Positions 1-7,671 of a stretch of 35,323 nucleotides of DNA are shown piece after piece (position 1 is the first letter of the stretch; every line of letters starts with the position of its first letter). The notes under the pieces were generated by a model that was not told where the DNA came from, searched no databases, and worked only from the letters and a program-made list of their open reading frames with translations. Where the stretch lies: the NCBI GenBank assembly GCA_024682995.1, contig JAIKYR010000031.1:1-35323 (forward strand), given 5' to 3'. A program made the position numbers and the translations under genes. This DNA is from Bacteroidales bacterium (GTDB lineage: Bacteria; Bacteroidota; Bacteroidia; Bacteroidales; WCHB1-69).

Positions 1-1
1 C

Positions 2-91
2 ACTTTCTTCTTGGGCACCTATCCCGGCCTTACCGATGAAATGTTCAAGTACGCAGAAGAGAAATTGGATGAATTCGTGAAACAATATTAA
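2..91 (+). CDS. rfbH: C-terminal end of an RfbH-type CDP-4-keto-6-deoxyglucose 3-dehydrase (partial)
   Basis: Only the last 29 codons are present; the frame is open from base 2 and stops with TAA at 89-91. The translated tail contains FFLGTYPGLTDEM followed by an acidic helix ending EFVKQY. This is how the RfbH/DdhC/AscC (E1) group of the DegT/DnrJ/EryC1 PLP enzymes normally ends (F-x-G-x-YPGLT-x-EM). E1 removes the C3 hydroxyl of CDP-4-keto-6-deoxyglucose using PMP and a [2Fe-2S] cluster, and needs a reductase partner (E3). The next gene starts 4 bases downstream and encodes such a reductase, which supports the call. The catalytic part lies outside the window, so the assignment rests on the tail motif plus context. 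Confidence 0.72.
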   Translation, partial: TFFLGTYPGLTDEMFKYAEEKLDEFVKQY

Positions 92-95
92 CATT

Positions 96-779
96 ATGTT
101 GGCAAAAAAATACTTATCAGAGGTCGTTTCCATAGCGAACCCATTCAAGGGTATCTATACCGTGGAATTCAAGTCGCTGGAAAGGCCTTACAAATATGCC
201 CCGGGGCAGTTCCTCCATATCGCCATTGACGAGGAATACGACGGCATCGGACAGTGGCCGGAATCGCGCTGCTTCTCCATGCAGAGCGACCCTGCCGAGG
301 ATGTCATCCGCATCACCTACGCCGTGAAAGGAAACTTCACACAGGAGATGGAAAAGACCTTGGCAGTGGGCAGGGAAGTGTGGCTCAAACTTCCGTTTGG
401 CGAACTCTTCACACAGCCGCACAACAAAACCAATACCGTGTTCATTGCCGGCGGCACGGGCGTGACGCCCTTCCTTTCGCTCTTCACCCACGAATCATTC
501 AGGGACTATGCGGACCCGAAGATTTATCTGGGTTACAAAAACGAAGACTACTACATCTACCAAAAAGAGTTCGCCGCCATCCAGAACGACAATGCCCGAA
601 TCACCATCTTTTACGAAAACAAGGATGGCATAATCGACATTGCGAAGATTCACGAGCAGAACGGCAACGATAGCAGCTATTTCATCTCCGGCCCTCCCGT
701 GATGATCAAAATTTTCAAGGAAAAGCTCATCGAACTCGGCGTGCCGAAGGAGCATGTGCTCACAGACGATTGGGAATAA
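96..779 (+). CDS. FAD/NAD(P)H reductase, CDP-6-deoxyglucoseen reductase-like, without Fe-S domain
   Basis: A 227-residue protein of the ferredoxin-NADP reductase fold. The FAD-binding beta barrel fills about residues 1-105, with the flavin motif R58-C-F-S61 and PGQF at 36-39. The NAD(P)-binding half follows, with the pyridine-nucleotide loop GGTGVTP at 119-125 and a C-terminal FISGPP segment. Following RfbH by 4 bases, it most likely passes electrons from NAD(P)H to the E1 dehydrase during C3 deoxygenation. Classical E3 proteins (AscD/DdhD, roughly 330 residues) carry an N-terminal plant-type ferredoxin domain with four Cys. Here that domain is absent and the only cysteine in the protein is C59. 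Electrons would have to pass directly from flavin to the dehydrase cluster or through a separate ferredoxin. The ATG at 96 is the first in frame after the upstream stop. Confidence 0.75.
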   Translation: MLAKKYLSEVVSIANPFKGIYTVEFKSLERPYKYAPGQFLHIAIDEEYDGIGQWPESRCFSMQSDPAEDVIRITYAVKGNFTQEMEKTLAVGREVWLKLPFGELFTQPHNKTNTVFIAGGTGVTPFLSLFTHESFRDYADPKIYLGYKNEDYYIYQKEFAAIQNDNARITIFYENKDGIIDIAKIHEQNGNDSSYFISGPPVMIKIFKEKLIELGVPKEHVLTDDWE

Positions 780-809
780 TTTGGAACGTTAATACAACTT
801 TTTAATAAA

Positions 810-1586
810 ATGAACTTACAAGAACGTCAAATGCTGGACTCCTTACTTGAATTAAAGGAAGTATATGGAGTTTATGGAATAAAAGCGGAATTTGAGGCCG
901 AAGGGGCCCGTATGGATGAACTTATCCGTCTTCGGGAACTGATATTGCGTGCCGATTTGAAATTTATCACCAAAATCGGCGGATGCGAAGCTGTGCATGA
1001 CATGCAACAATGCAAATTGCTGGGCGCCACGGGCGTCATGGCCCCGATGATTGAAACCCCCTTTGCGCTGAGCAAGTTCGTCGGCGCGGCAAAACGTGTT
1101 TATGGTGACGACATGGATTCTGTGGAATGGATCATCAATGCTGAAACGAAGACTTGCCATGCCAATTACAAAGAGATATTGGAAGTTGGCAGCGGGTTCT
1201 TGAAAACCGTCACCGTTGGTCGCAGTGATCTTTCTGCCTCTATGGGGATTGCGCGCAAGGATATTGAAACAGAACCTGTCTTCGAAGCCACACGAGATTT
1301 GTTGCAACAATCACGCCAGGCGGGAATCACCACCAATTTTGGTGGCAATATTGGTGTTGAAAGTATTCCGTTCATTGTCAGGATAAGTGACGTGGCTGAT
1401 CGTTTTGAAACACGCAAAGTAGTGATTTCCATTGAAAAAGATGAAAACAAGTTAAAACAAACCATCCACAAAGCCTTGGATTTTGAACTTCAATGGCTTT
1501 TATATAAAAAATCCTACTATACCCGCCTCTCCTCCGAGGACGAGGCCCGCATAGAGCGTATGCGTTATCAATTAAACAAAGATTAA
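810..1586 (+). CDS. HpcH/HpaI-family class II aldolase / citrate lyase-like protein
   Basis: 258 residues with the single TIM-barrel layout of the HpcH/HpaI family, whose members make or break C-C bonds adjacent to pyruvate or oxaloacetate using a divalent metal. Visible landmarks are KAEFEAEG at 25-32, PMIET at 79-83, the metal-ligand strand INAETKT with E112, and GRSDLSASMG with D140. The E112-D140 spacing is close to that of the two metal ligands in HpaI. The gene stops 2 bases before the PfkB kinase start, so the two are almost certainly co-translated. Paired with a 2-keto-3-deoxygluconate-kinase-like protein, it could split a 2-keto-3-deoxy acid or its phosphate to give pyruvate. It could equally build a sugar-acid precursor. 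The substrate cannot be read from sequence. Confidence 0.75.
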   Translation: MNLQERQMLDSLLELKEVYGVYGIKAEFEAEGARMDELIRLRELILRADLKFITKIGGCEAVHDMQQCKLLGATGVMAPMIETPFALSKFVGAAKRVYGDDMDSVEWIINAETKTCHANYKEILEVGSGFLKTVTVGRSDLSASMGIARKDIETEPVFEATRDLLQQSRQAGITTNFGGNIGVESIPFIVRISDVADRFETRKVVISIEKDENKLKQTIHKALDFELQWLLYKKSYYTRLSSEDEARIERMRYQLNKD

Positions 1587-1588
1587 GT

Positions 1589-2611
1589 ATGGACAAAGTC
1601 GTTACTTTTGGTGAATTGATGTTGAAACTCTCCCCGGAAGGATATGGGAGACTTATCCAAGCACATCAACTCAATGTGGGGTACAGCGGGGCGGAAGCCA
1701 ACGTGGCCGTTTGTTTGGCCAACTTCGGACAGGCTGTTTCTTTTGTAACAGCTGTACCTGATAATATTTTAGGCGATGCCGCGATTAATGCCATGCGACA
1801 TTATGGGGTAGATGTCTCCAACATCATTCGCAATGACGGGCGCTTAGGCATCTATTTTTCAGAAAAAGGCGCAAGCCAACGCCCTTCGAAAGTGGTGTAC
1901 GACCGGAAACATTCCGCCATCGCCTTGGCAACGGCATCCGATTTTGACTGGGATGCCATCTTCCATGATGCCACATGGTTCCATTTCACGGGCATCACCC
2001 CCGCTTTGAGCGACAATGCCGCTGCCAATTGCCTTGCCGCCTGCAAAATGGCAAAATCCAAAGGCATGACCATCAGTTGCGACCTCAATTATCGGTCAAA
2101 ACTTTGGAGCAGGGAAAAAGCCACTACGGTAATGACCGAGTTATGCCAATATGTGGATGTTTGCATAGCTAATGAAGCGGATGCCGCTGACGTGTTCGGG
2201 ATCAAAGCCGAACAGTGCGATGTGGACAAAGGCATCCTTAATGAACAATCCTACCTTTCTGTAGCCCAACAGTTACAAAAGAAGTTTGGCTTCAAACAAG
2301 TGGCCATCACATTACGGGAATCCATCTCTGCCAGCGACAACAACTGGTCGGCCATCCTGTTGGATGACAACATAATCCATACAAGCCACAAATATCCCAT
2401 TCATATCGTTGACCGGATAGGCGGTGGCGACTCCTTTGGTGCAGGTCTCGTTTACGCCATATCAGCGGGTTATGACCCACAGCACGCTTTGGAGTTCGCA
2501 GTGGCAGCCAGTTGCCTGAAGCAAACCATTGAAGGGGATTTCAACCTCGTGACAATCGACGAGGTTGAATCTCTTGTTAATGGAAACCAATCGGGTAGAA
2601 TATCAAGATAG
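1589..2611 (+). CDS. PfkB-family sugar kinase, 2-keto-3-deoxygluconate kinase-like
   Basis: 340 residues of the ribokinase/PfkB fold. The N-terminus (TFGELMLKLSPEG) and the glycine-rich GYSGAEANVAVCLANFG segment are typical of 2-dehydro-3-deoxygluconokinase (KdgK)-like members. The C-terminal anion hole and catalytic motif IGGGDSFGAG is intact, with D281 as the expected base. The kinase would phosphorylate a 2-keto-3-deoxy sugar acid or a related sugar with ATP in the cytoplasm. It sits 2 bases after the HpaI-type aldolase and 19 bases before the ThDP enzyme, in the middle of a nucleotide-sugar operon, which is not a usual setting for hexuronate catabolism. Other PfkB substrates (a ketose, or a deoxy sugar made in this pathway) are possible. 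Confidence 0.72.
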   Translation: MDKVVTFGELMLKLSPEGYGRLIQAHQLNVGYSGAEANVAVCLANFGQAVSFVTAVPDNILGDAAINAMRHYGVDVSNIIRNDGRLGIYFSEKGASQRPSKVVYDRKHSAIALATASDFDWDAIFHDATWFHFTGITPALSDNAAANCLAACKMAKSKGMTISCDLNYRSKLWSREKATTVMTELCQYVDVCIANEADAADVFGIKAEQCDVDKGILNEQSYLSVAQQLQKKFGFKQVAITLRESISASDNNWSAILLDDNIIHTSHKYPIHIVDRIGGGDSFGAGLVYAISAGYDPQHALEFAVAASCLKQTIEGDFNLVTIDEVESLVNGNQSGRISR

Positions 2612-2630
2612 ACCATATAAATGCCTTTTT

Positions 2631-4445
2631 ATGATTAAAGTTAGTGATTTTATTTTCCAATATCTGGTTGAAAAATACAATATCCATCATTGTTTTATGG
2701 TGACAGGCGGTGGAGCCATGCACCTGAACGACTCCATAGGTCACACTAAAGGCCTGACGTACATCTGCAACCATCATGAACAGGCATCTGCCATTGCCGG
2801 AGAGGGCTATTACCGGGCTTGCGGCCAACTGGCCGTCACCTGCGTCACGACCGGACCCGGCGGCACCAATGCTGTTACTGGAGTCCTTGGACAATATCTT
2901 GATTCCATTCCCGGATTGTATATTTCCGGCCAAATCAAGACTTCCACATACAAACACACTTACCCTTATCTGAATTTGCGGCAGTTGGGTGATCAGGAGG
3001 CGGATATCGTTTCCATTGTTACACCCATTACAAAGTATGCCAAGACCATTTATAATCCGTTGGATATAAAATACGAATTGGATAAAGCCATTGCCATCGC
3101 TTTGGATGGCCGGCCCGGACCCGTTTGGCTGGACATTCCCTTGGACGTGCAAGGCGCCACCGTTGACGAAACCCAATTCCGGGAGTTTGACGCCTCAACG
3201 GAGATAATTGACCCTGTCAAACATTCCTTGGTGGATGAACAAATCAAACAGCTTATAGAAAAAATCAAAGGTGCGAAAAGTCCTGTCATTTACGTGGGTA
3301 ATGGCGTTCGCCTGGCCAAACGTGAGAAGGAATTTGTCCGACTGGCAGAAATCCTGAACATTCCCGTTGTTACCGCTATCAGCGGTTCCGACATCATCTG
3401 GTACAATCATCCTCTTTGCTATGGCAAACCCGGCATTTGCGGCGACCGCATCGGGAACATCATGGTTCAAAATGCCGACCTGCTGATTGTCATGGGTACT
3501 CGCCTGAGCATCCGACAAGTGAGTTATGCGTATGACCTGCTGGCTCCAAATGCCTTCAAGGTGATGGTGGACATTGACCTTGCCGAGATGCAAAAACCCA
3601 CATTGAACATCGACATGCCCATCCATGTAAACCTTTCAAAATTTATGGATAAGATGCTTGTCGCTCTTGGAAACGAAACGACACTGCCCGATTTTAAAGA
3701 GTGGCGGGAATGGGGAAGAACCATTGAAAGCAAGCTGCCCACACTGTTTGACGACAATCCGGACTGCGAAGGATATGCCAATTCGTACAAGTTCGCCGAT
3801 GAACTCTTCAAACAACTGAAAGATGGCGATGTGGTTGTCACAGGCAATGGAACCGCCTACACCTGCACCTATCAGGCGATGCGCGTGAACATGGGCGTCC
3901 GCGTTTTTGCCAACCAGGGCTGTGCTGCCATGGGTTATGGATTGCCCGCTGCCATCGGGGCGTGTGTGAGCAACAACAATGGGAAAACCGTTTGCGTGAC
4001 GGGTGACGGTTCCATCCAAATGAACATTCAGGAACTTCAAACCATTGTCACAAACAAGTTGCCACTGAAAATCTTCGTGTTAGAGAATGAAAGCTACCTG
4101 GCTATCAAAACAACCCAAAAAGCTTTCTTTAACGGGAATTTCACGGGAAGCAACCCCACAAGCGGTGTGATATGCCCTGAATTGAAACGAATTGCGGAAG
4201 CATACGGAATCCCCTTCACACGGGTGTCAAGCAATGAGGGATTGCACGATGTCATTTCTCAAACGCTGAATGCGGAAGGAGCCATGATTTGCGAGGTGAA
4301 GATGCATCCCGAACAGACCCTCTTCCCGAAATCCGCATCCTTCATGGATAAGGCAACAGGGAAGATGACGTCCGCACCACTTGACAAAATGGCGCCGTTC
4401 ATGCCTGAGGAACTACAATCACAATGTATATTCACAAGCAAATAA
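2631..4445 (+). CDS. Thiamine diphosphate-dependent enzyme, acetolactate synthase-like (candidate YerE-type sugar acyltransferase)
   Basis: 604 residues from the ATG at 2631. An in-frame start exists at 2565 but would overlap the kinase gene and adds 22 residues (rich in N, R and Y) that do not fit the family start. The three ThDP-enzyme domains are visible: the N-terminal PYR domain with catalytic Glu50 in NHHEQASAIAGEGYYR; the central nucleotide-binding domain (about 200-340); and the C-terminal PP domain with the ThDP/Mg motif G458-D-G followed by QMNIQEL. These features match acetolactate synthase (IlvB). In the yersiniose pathway a flavin-containing relative, YerE, transfers a two-carbon unit from pyruvate to C4 of CDP-3,6-dideoxy-4-ketoglucose. 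The RfbH neighbour makes that role more likely than branched-chain amino acid synthesis, and no small ilvN-like subunit gene is adjacent. Substrate is inferred. Confidence 0.78.
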   Translation: MIKVSDFIFQYLVEKYNIHHCFMVTGGGAMHLNDSIGHTKGLTYICNHHEQASAIAGEGYYRACGQLAVTCVTTGPGGTNAVTGVLGQYLDSIPGLYISGQIKTSTYKHTYPYLNLRQLGDQEADIVSIVTPITKYAKTIYNPLDIKYELDKAIAIALDGRPGPVWLDIPLDVQGATVDETQFREFDASTEIIDPVKHSLVDEQIKQLIEKIKGAKSPVIYVGNGVRLAKREKEFVRLAEILNIPVVTAISGSDIIWYNHPLCYGKPGICGDRIGNIMVQNADLLIVMGTRLSIRQVSYAYDLLAPNAFKVMVDIDLAEMQKPTLNIDMPIHVNLSKFMDKMLVALGNETTLPDFKEWREWGRTIESKLPTLFDDNPDCEGYANSYKFADELFKQLKDGDVVVTGNGTAYTCTYQAMRVNMGVRVFANQGCAAMGYGLPAAIGACVSNNNGKTVCVTGDGSIQMNIQELQTIVTNKLPLKIFVLENESYLAIKTTQKAFFNGNFTGSNPTSGVICPELKRIAEAYGIPFTRVSSNEGLHDVISQTLNAEGAMICEVKMHPEQTLFPKSASFMDKATGKMTSAPLDKMAPFMPEELQSQCIFTSK

Positions 4446-4459
4446 AGCCTTCTTTTATC

Positions 4460-5350
4460 ATGCAGAACCTCATCGTCACAGGTGCTACCGGGTGTGTGGG
4501 AAGTGCGGTCGTCAGACAAGCGCTTGCTCAAGGTATGAACGTGACATGCATCGTCCACAAGGGTTCCCAAAGGCTGTCGAATCTTCCGGAAAGTGAGCGG
4601 ATGCACATTGCAGAATGCAACCTCACGGATTATTCCTCGCTGGAATTACAAGGCCAATACGATGCGTTCATACACCTGTCATGGGAAAAGACCTACGGCG
4701 CCTCCCGCGACGATGCTGATATCCAAACCCGCAACATCCAATACACCCTCGACGCCGTCAAATTGGCTCACCGTTGTGGCTGCAAAGTCTTTGTAGGTGC
4801 CGGTTCGCAGGCGGAATATGGGGTGCAGTCGCAAAACCTTACGCCAAACCTGCCCGTCAGCCCCGAAAGCGGATATGGCATTGCCAAATACGCGGCAGGA
4901 AAGCTGTCGTCCATGCTGTGCAAAAGCCTGGGTATCCGTCACAACTGGGTGCGTATTCTCAGCGTTTTTGGCCCGAATGACGGAGAAAACACGCTGATCA
5001 GTTACGCCATCAGGGAGCTGAAAGCCGGACGTTCCCCCGAGCTCACAAAATGCGAGCAGATTTGGGACTACCTTTATGCCGACGATGCCGGCGACGCCAT
5101 TCTGTCAGTTGCCGCCAACGGCGTTGACGGCAAAACATACCCTTTGGGGTCAGGACAAGGAAGAAAGTTGTCAGAATACATTGAGGAGATCCGCCAGATC
5201 ATCAATCCTTCCGTTAAAGTCCAATATGGTGTTAAAGACTATTATCCGCATCAGCCGATGCACCTGGTGGCCGACATCAGCGAGCTGACCAACGACACGG
5301 GCTGGCAACCACGAACGTCCTTTGAAGAGGGCATCCGCTCTTTTGTATAA
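4460..5350 (+). CDS. Extended short-chain dehydrogenase / NAD(P)-dependent epimerase-reductase
   Basis: 296 residues from the ATG at 4460. A more upstream in-frame start at 4424 overlaps the preceding gene and would put 12 extra residues before the Rossmann strand. The N-terminus MQNLIVTGATGCVG gives the extended-SDR dinucleotide loop GATGCVG (8-14). The active site is seen as S116 in GAGSQAEYG and Y139-G-I-A-K143. The C-terminal part (SELTNDTGWQP followed by FEEGI) is typical of nucleotide-sugar epimerases and dehydratases. Starting 14 bases after the ThDP enzyme, it is probably the last step of the nucleotide-sugar operon. In a yersiniose-like route it would reduce the newly attached acetyl ketone (YerF role). 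It could instead be a 4-keto-reductase or epimerase on the CDP sugar. Confidence 0.8.
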   Translation: MQNLIVTGATGCVGSAVVRQALAQGMNVTCIVHKGSQRLSNLPESERMHIAECNLTDYSSLELQGQYDAFIHLSWEKTYGASRDDADIQTRNIQYTLDAVKLAHRCGCKVFVGAGSQAEYGVQSQNLTPNLPVSPESGYGIAKYAAGKLSSMLCKSLGIRHNWVRILSVFGPNDGENTLISYAIRELKAGRSPELTKCEQIWDYLYADDAGDAILSVAANGVDGKTYPLGSGQGRKLSEYIEEIRQIINPSVKVQYGVKDYYPHQPMHLVADISELTNDTGWQPRTSFEEGIRSFV

Positions 5351-5377
5351 AGCCAACAAAATTTTCAGTTTTTTTTA

Positions 5378-5405
5378 TTTGCAATTTGTTTTTTCCGTAT
5401 TTTTG
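5378..5405 (+). promoter_or_regulatory. Bacteroidota-type promoter upstream of AAA ATPase
   Basis: TTTG at 5378-5381 and TATTTTTG (TAnnTTTG) at 5398-5405 are separated by 16 bases, slightly short for the -33/-7 pair. The element sits just after the end of the SDR gene and about 80 bases before the AAA ATPase start, so that gene probably has its own transcript. Between promoter and gene lies GGCGTTACGCC (5431-5441), an inverted repeat with a single central base. Confidence 0.5.
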
Positions 5406-5484
5406 CAGCGTTAACACCATTACGCTTTAAGGCGTTACGCCTCAAGGCATAATAGAGTTGTTGGACTACAAAATCATGTTGATT

Positions 5485-6615
5485 ATGAATCCATTCCGAT
5501 ATGGTCGCATCGTTTACGGCGACTATTTTTATGACCGAAAGGAGGAGCTTGCCCACATTACTGCCACACTCAATGGTGGCAATAATGTTGTTTTATTTGC
5601 CCCACGCAGATACGGAAAGACCTCCTTGGTGTTCAAGGTGATGGATTCTTTGTCAACGGAAGGGACAATCTGCATCTATTTTGATTGCTCGACGGCTTTC
5701 TCTCTCGAATCATTTGCTGAACTGTTTGTCCGGGCGGTAGCTGCAAAGCAAAGTAACTGGCAACGTTTTTTGACAATGCTGTCCGGTTTGGTGAAAACAC
5801 TACGCCCAACCATTTCCATAGACGAATCCGGATTGCCACAACTCAGTATCGAATTCACGGAACCCAAAATATCGGTCGGGACATTGGCTGACATTTTCAA
5901 CCTGCCCGAAAAACTGTCAGAGGATACGGGGGTACGGGTTGTGGTCGTTTTTGACGAGTTCCAGGACATTCAAAAATTCAGCAAATATGGTCTTGAGAAC
6001 ATACTGCGCAATAAAATCCAACAGCAGAAACATGTCAACTACCTGTTTTTAGGCAGCAAAACCCATATTTTGTCGGACATGTTCAACAACAAGAACCGGG
6101 CGTTCTACAATTCCTCCTATCATTACCAGCTAAGCAAACTTCCCGAACAGGAGACCATTGCCTTTTTGAAAGACCGATTCTCTCAATCCGGCATTTTAAT
6201 TGGAGATGCTGAAGCAAAGCAGATTATTGATGAAACAGATAACGTTCCCTATTACATCCAATTGCTCGCATCGGAAATATGGCAATGCACCATTACGGAA
6301 AAAGCAGTCGTAACACCGGAAATCATCCGGCAATGCGCACAACAAATCATCATTGTCAAGGATGATTATTACAATGAGTTGTTCGGGAGATTGTCGGAAA
6401 CGCAATGCAAATTGCTTATTGCTCTCACTAAAGAGCAGACCGGTATTTTTTCAGCATCGTATATCCGTAAATATCATCTGCATGCCAGTTCGAGTGTACA
6501 AAAGGCATCCTCGGCATTGGTGGAAGACGGGATCATCGACAAAGAATCCGACAAATATCATATTTGTGATCCGTTTTTCAAACGATATATCCAACAAACA
6601 TTCTCTCAGAAATAG
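5485..6615 (+). CDS. AAA-family ATPase of archaeal-ATPase (PF01637-like) type
   Basis: 376 residues from the ATG at 5485. This start gives MNPFRYGRIVYGDYFYDRKEEL, the usual beginning of this Bacteroidota family; TTG/ATG codons at 5458 and 5476 are alternatives. A P-loop is seen as FAPRRYGKTSL (38-48, Lys45), Walker B as VVVVFDEFQDI with D157-E158, and a sensor-like segment follows at YLFLGSKTH. The last about 90 residues look like a winged-helix domain. Such proteins occur in many scattered copies in Bacteroidota genomes and their function is not established; regulatory, STAND-like and selfish roles have all been considered. It has no obvious link to glycan synthesis, is flanked by its own promoter, and splits the sugar operon from the glycosyltransferases. 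This suggests an inserted accessory gene. Confidence 0.75.
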   Translation: MNPFRYGRIVYGDYFYDRKEELAHITATLNGGNNVVLFAPRRYGKTSLVFKVMDSLSTEGTICIYFDCSTAFSLESFAELFVRAVAAKQSNWQRFLTMLSGLVKTLRPTISIDESGLPQLSIEFTEPKISVGTLADIFNLPEKLSEDTGVRVVVVFDEFQDIQKFSKYGLENILRNKIQQQKHVNYLFLGSKTHILSDMFNNKNRAFYNSSYHYQLSKLPEQETIAFLKDRFSQSGILIGDAEAKQIIDETDNVPYYIQLLASEIWQCTITEKAVVTPEIIRQCAQQIIIVKDDYYNELFGRLSETQCKLLIALTKEQTGIFSASYIRKYHLHASSSVQKASSALVEDGIIDKESDKYHICDPFFKRYIQQTFSQK

Positions 6616-6642
6616 TTTCACACGTAAAAGTCAACATCATCA

Positions 6643-7605
6643 ATGAAAAAAATCAGCATACTGATTCCCTGTTATAACGAAGAGGAAAACGTTGTGCCAA
6701 TGAGCAAAGCCGTGGTAAACGAACTGACCACGAAACTGCCACAATATGACTATGAACTCATTTTCATTGACAACGACTCGCAGGACAATACCCGACCGTT
6801 GCTCCGCGAGATTTGCAAAAACAACCCGAAAATCAAAGCCATCTTCAATGCCAAGAACTTCGGGCAATTCAACAGTCCTTACTACGGCATGCTTCAAACC
6901 ACAGGCGACTGCACCATTACGATGTGCTGCGACTTTCAGGATCCGGTTGATTTGATTCCCAAGATGGTAGAAACATGGGAAAAAGGGGCAAAAATCGTCT
7001 CCTGCATCAAAACCAAAAGTAAAGAGAATCCCATAATGCGCTTTTTTCGCACCATCTACTACAAAATCATCAAGAAAATGTCATCTGTGGACCAGATTGA
7101 GCATTTTACCGGCTTTGGTCTTTATGACAAAAATTTTATCGAGGTGTTACGCAATCTGAAAGACCCCACCCCGTTCATTCGCGGCATTGTGGCTGAGCTG
7201 GGTTACAAACGGGTGGACATTGAATACACCCAGGCAAAGCGACGTGCCGGGAAAACACACAATAATTTCTTCACCCTGTTTGATGCGGCCATGCTCAGCT
7301 TCACCAGCTACACCAAGGTAGGCCTGCATCTCGTCACCTTCGCAGGATTAATCCTGTCCAGTCTGTCAATATTGGCGGCATTAGTTTACCTTGTGCTGAA
7401 GCTGATTTATTGGGATTCCTTCTCCGCCGGCCTGGCACCGCTGATCATCGGCTTGTTCTTCATCAATGCCGTAGAATTGCTCTTTATCGGCTTCGTAGGC
7501 GAATATGTGATGAGCATCAACACCCGCGTGATGAACCGCCCGCTGGTCATTGAAGAGGAACGGATCAATTTTGATGACAACCAAAATGATAGCCCTTCGG
7601 AATAA
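6643..7605 (+). CDS. GtrB-like family 2 glycosyltransferase with two C-terminal membrane helices
   Basis: 320 residues. The GT-A domain starts at residue 1 (KKISILIPCYNEEENV) with the nucleotide-binding D43-N-D45 and a metal/acceptor motif CCDFQDP at 96-101. Close GtrB/ArnC/DPM relatives usually read DADLQDP here. Two membrane spans follow at about 225-250 and 258-285, and a short charged cytoplasmic tail ends the protein. This is the architecture of polyprenyl-phosphate glycosyltransferases such as GtrB, which load a sugar from a nucleotide donor onto undecaprenyl phosphate at the inner face of the cytoplasmic membrane. The nearby GtrA flippase and polytopic GT-C-like proteins make a complete Gtr-type set. 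Donor sugar unknown; a product of the upstream operon is one possibility. Confidence 0.83.
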   Translation: MKKISILIPCYNEEENVVPMSKAVVNELTTKLPQYDYELIFIDNDSQDNTRPLLREICKNNPKIKAIFNAKNFGQFNSPYYGMLQTTGDCTITMCCDFQDPVDLIPKMVETWEKGAKIVSCIKTKSKENPIMRFFRTIYYKIIKKMSSVDQIEHFTGFGLYDKNFIEVLRNLKDPTPFIRGIVAELGYKRVDIEYTQAKRRAGKTHNNFFTLFDAAMLSFTSYTKVGLHLVTFAGLILSSLSILAALVYLVLKLIYWDSFSAGLAPLIIGLFFINAVELLFIGFVGEYVMSINTRVMNRPLVIEEERINFDDNQNDSPSE

Positions 7606-7671
7606 TGAATTAGGACAGTATTATGAAAAATGTCTTAACGAAAAAATGCATAACAAAGAGATATAAATATT

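Noticed and set aside
2565-2630. In-frame upstream start for the ThDP enzyme
   Set aside because: It overlaps the kinase gene and adds residues unlike the family N-terminus; the ATG at 2631 starts directly at the PYR domain.
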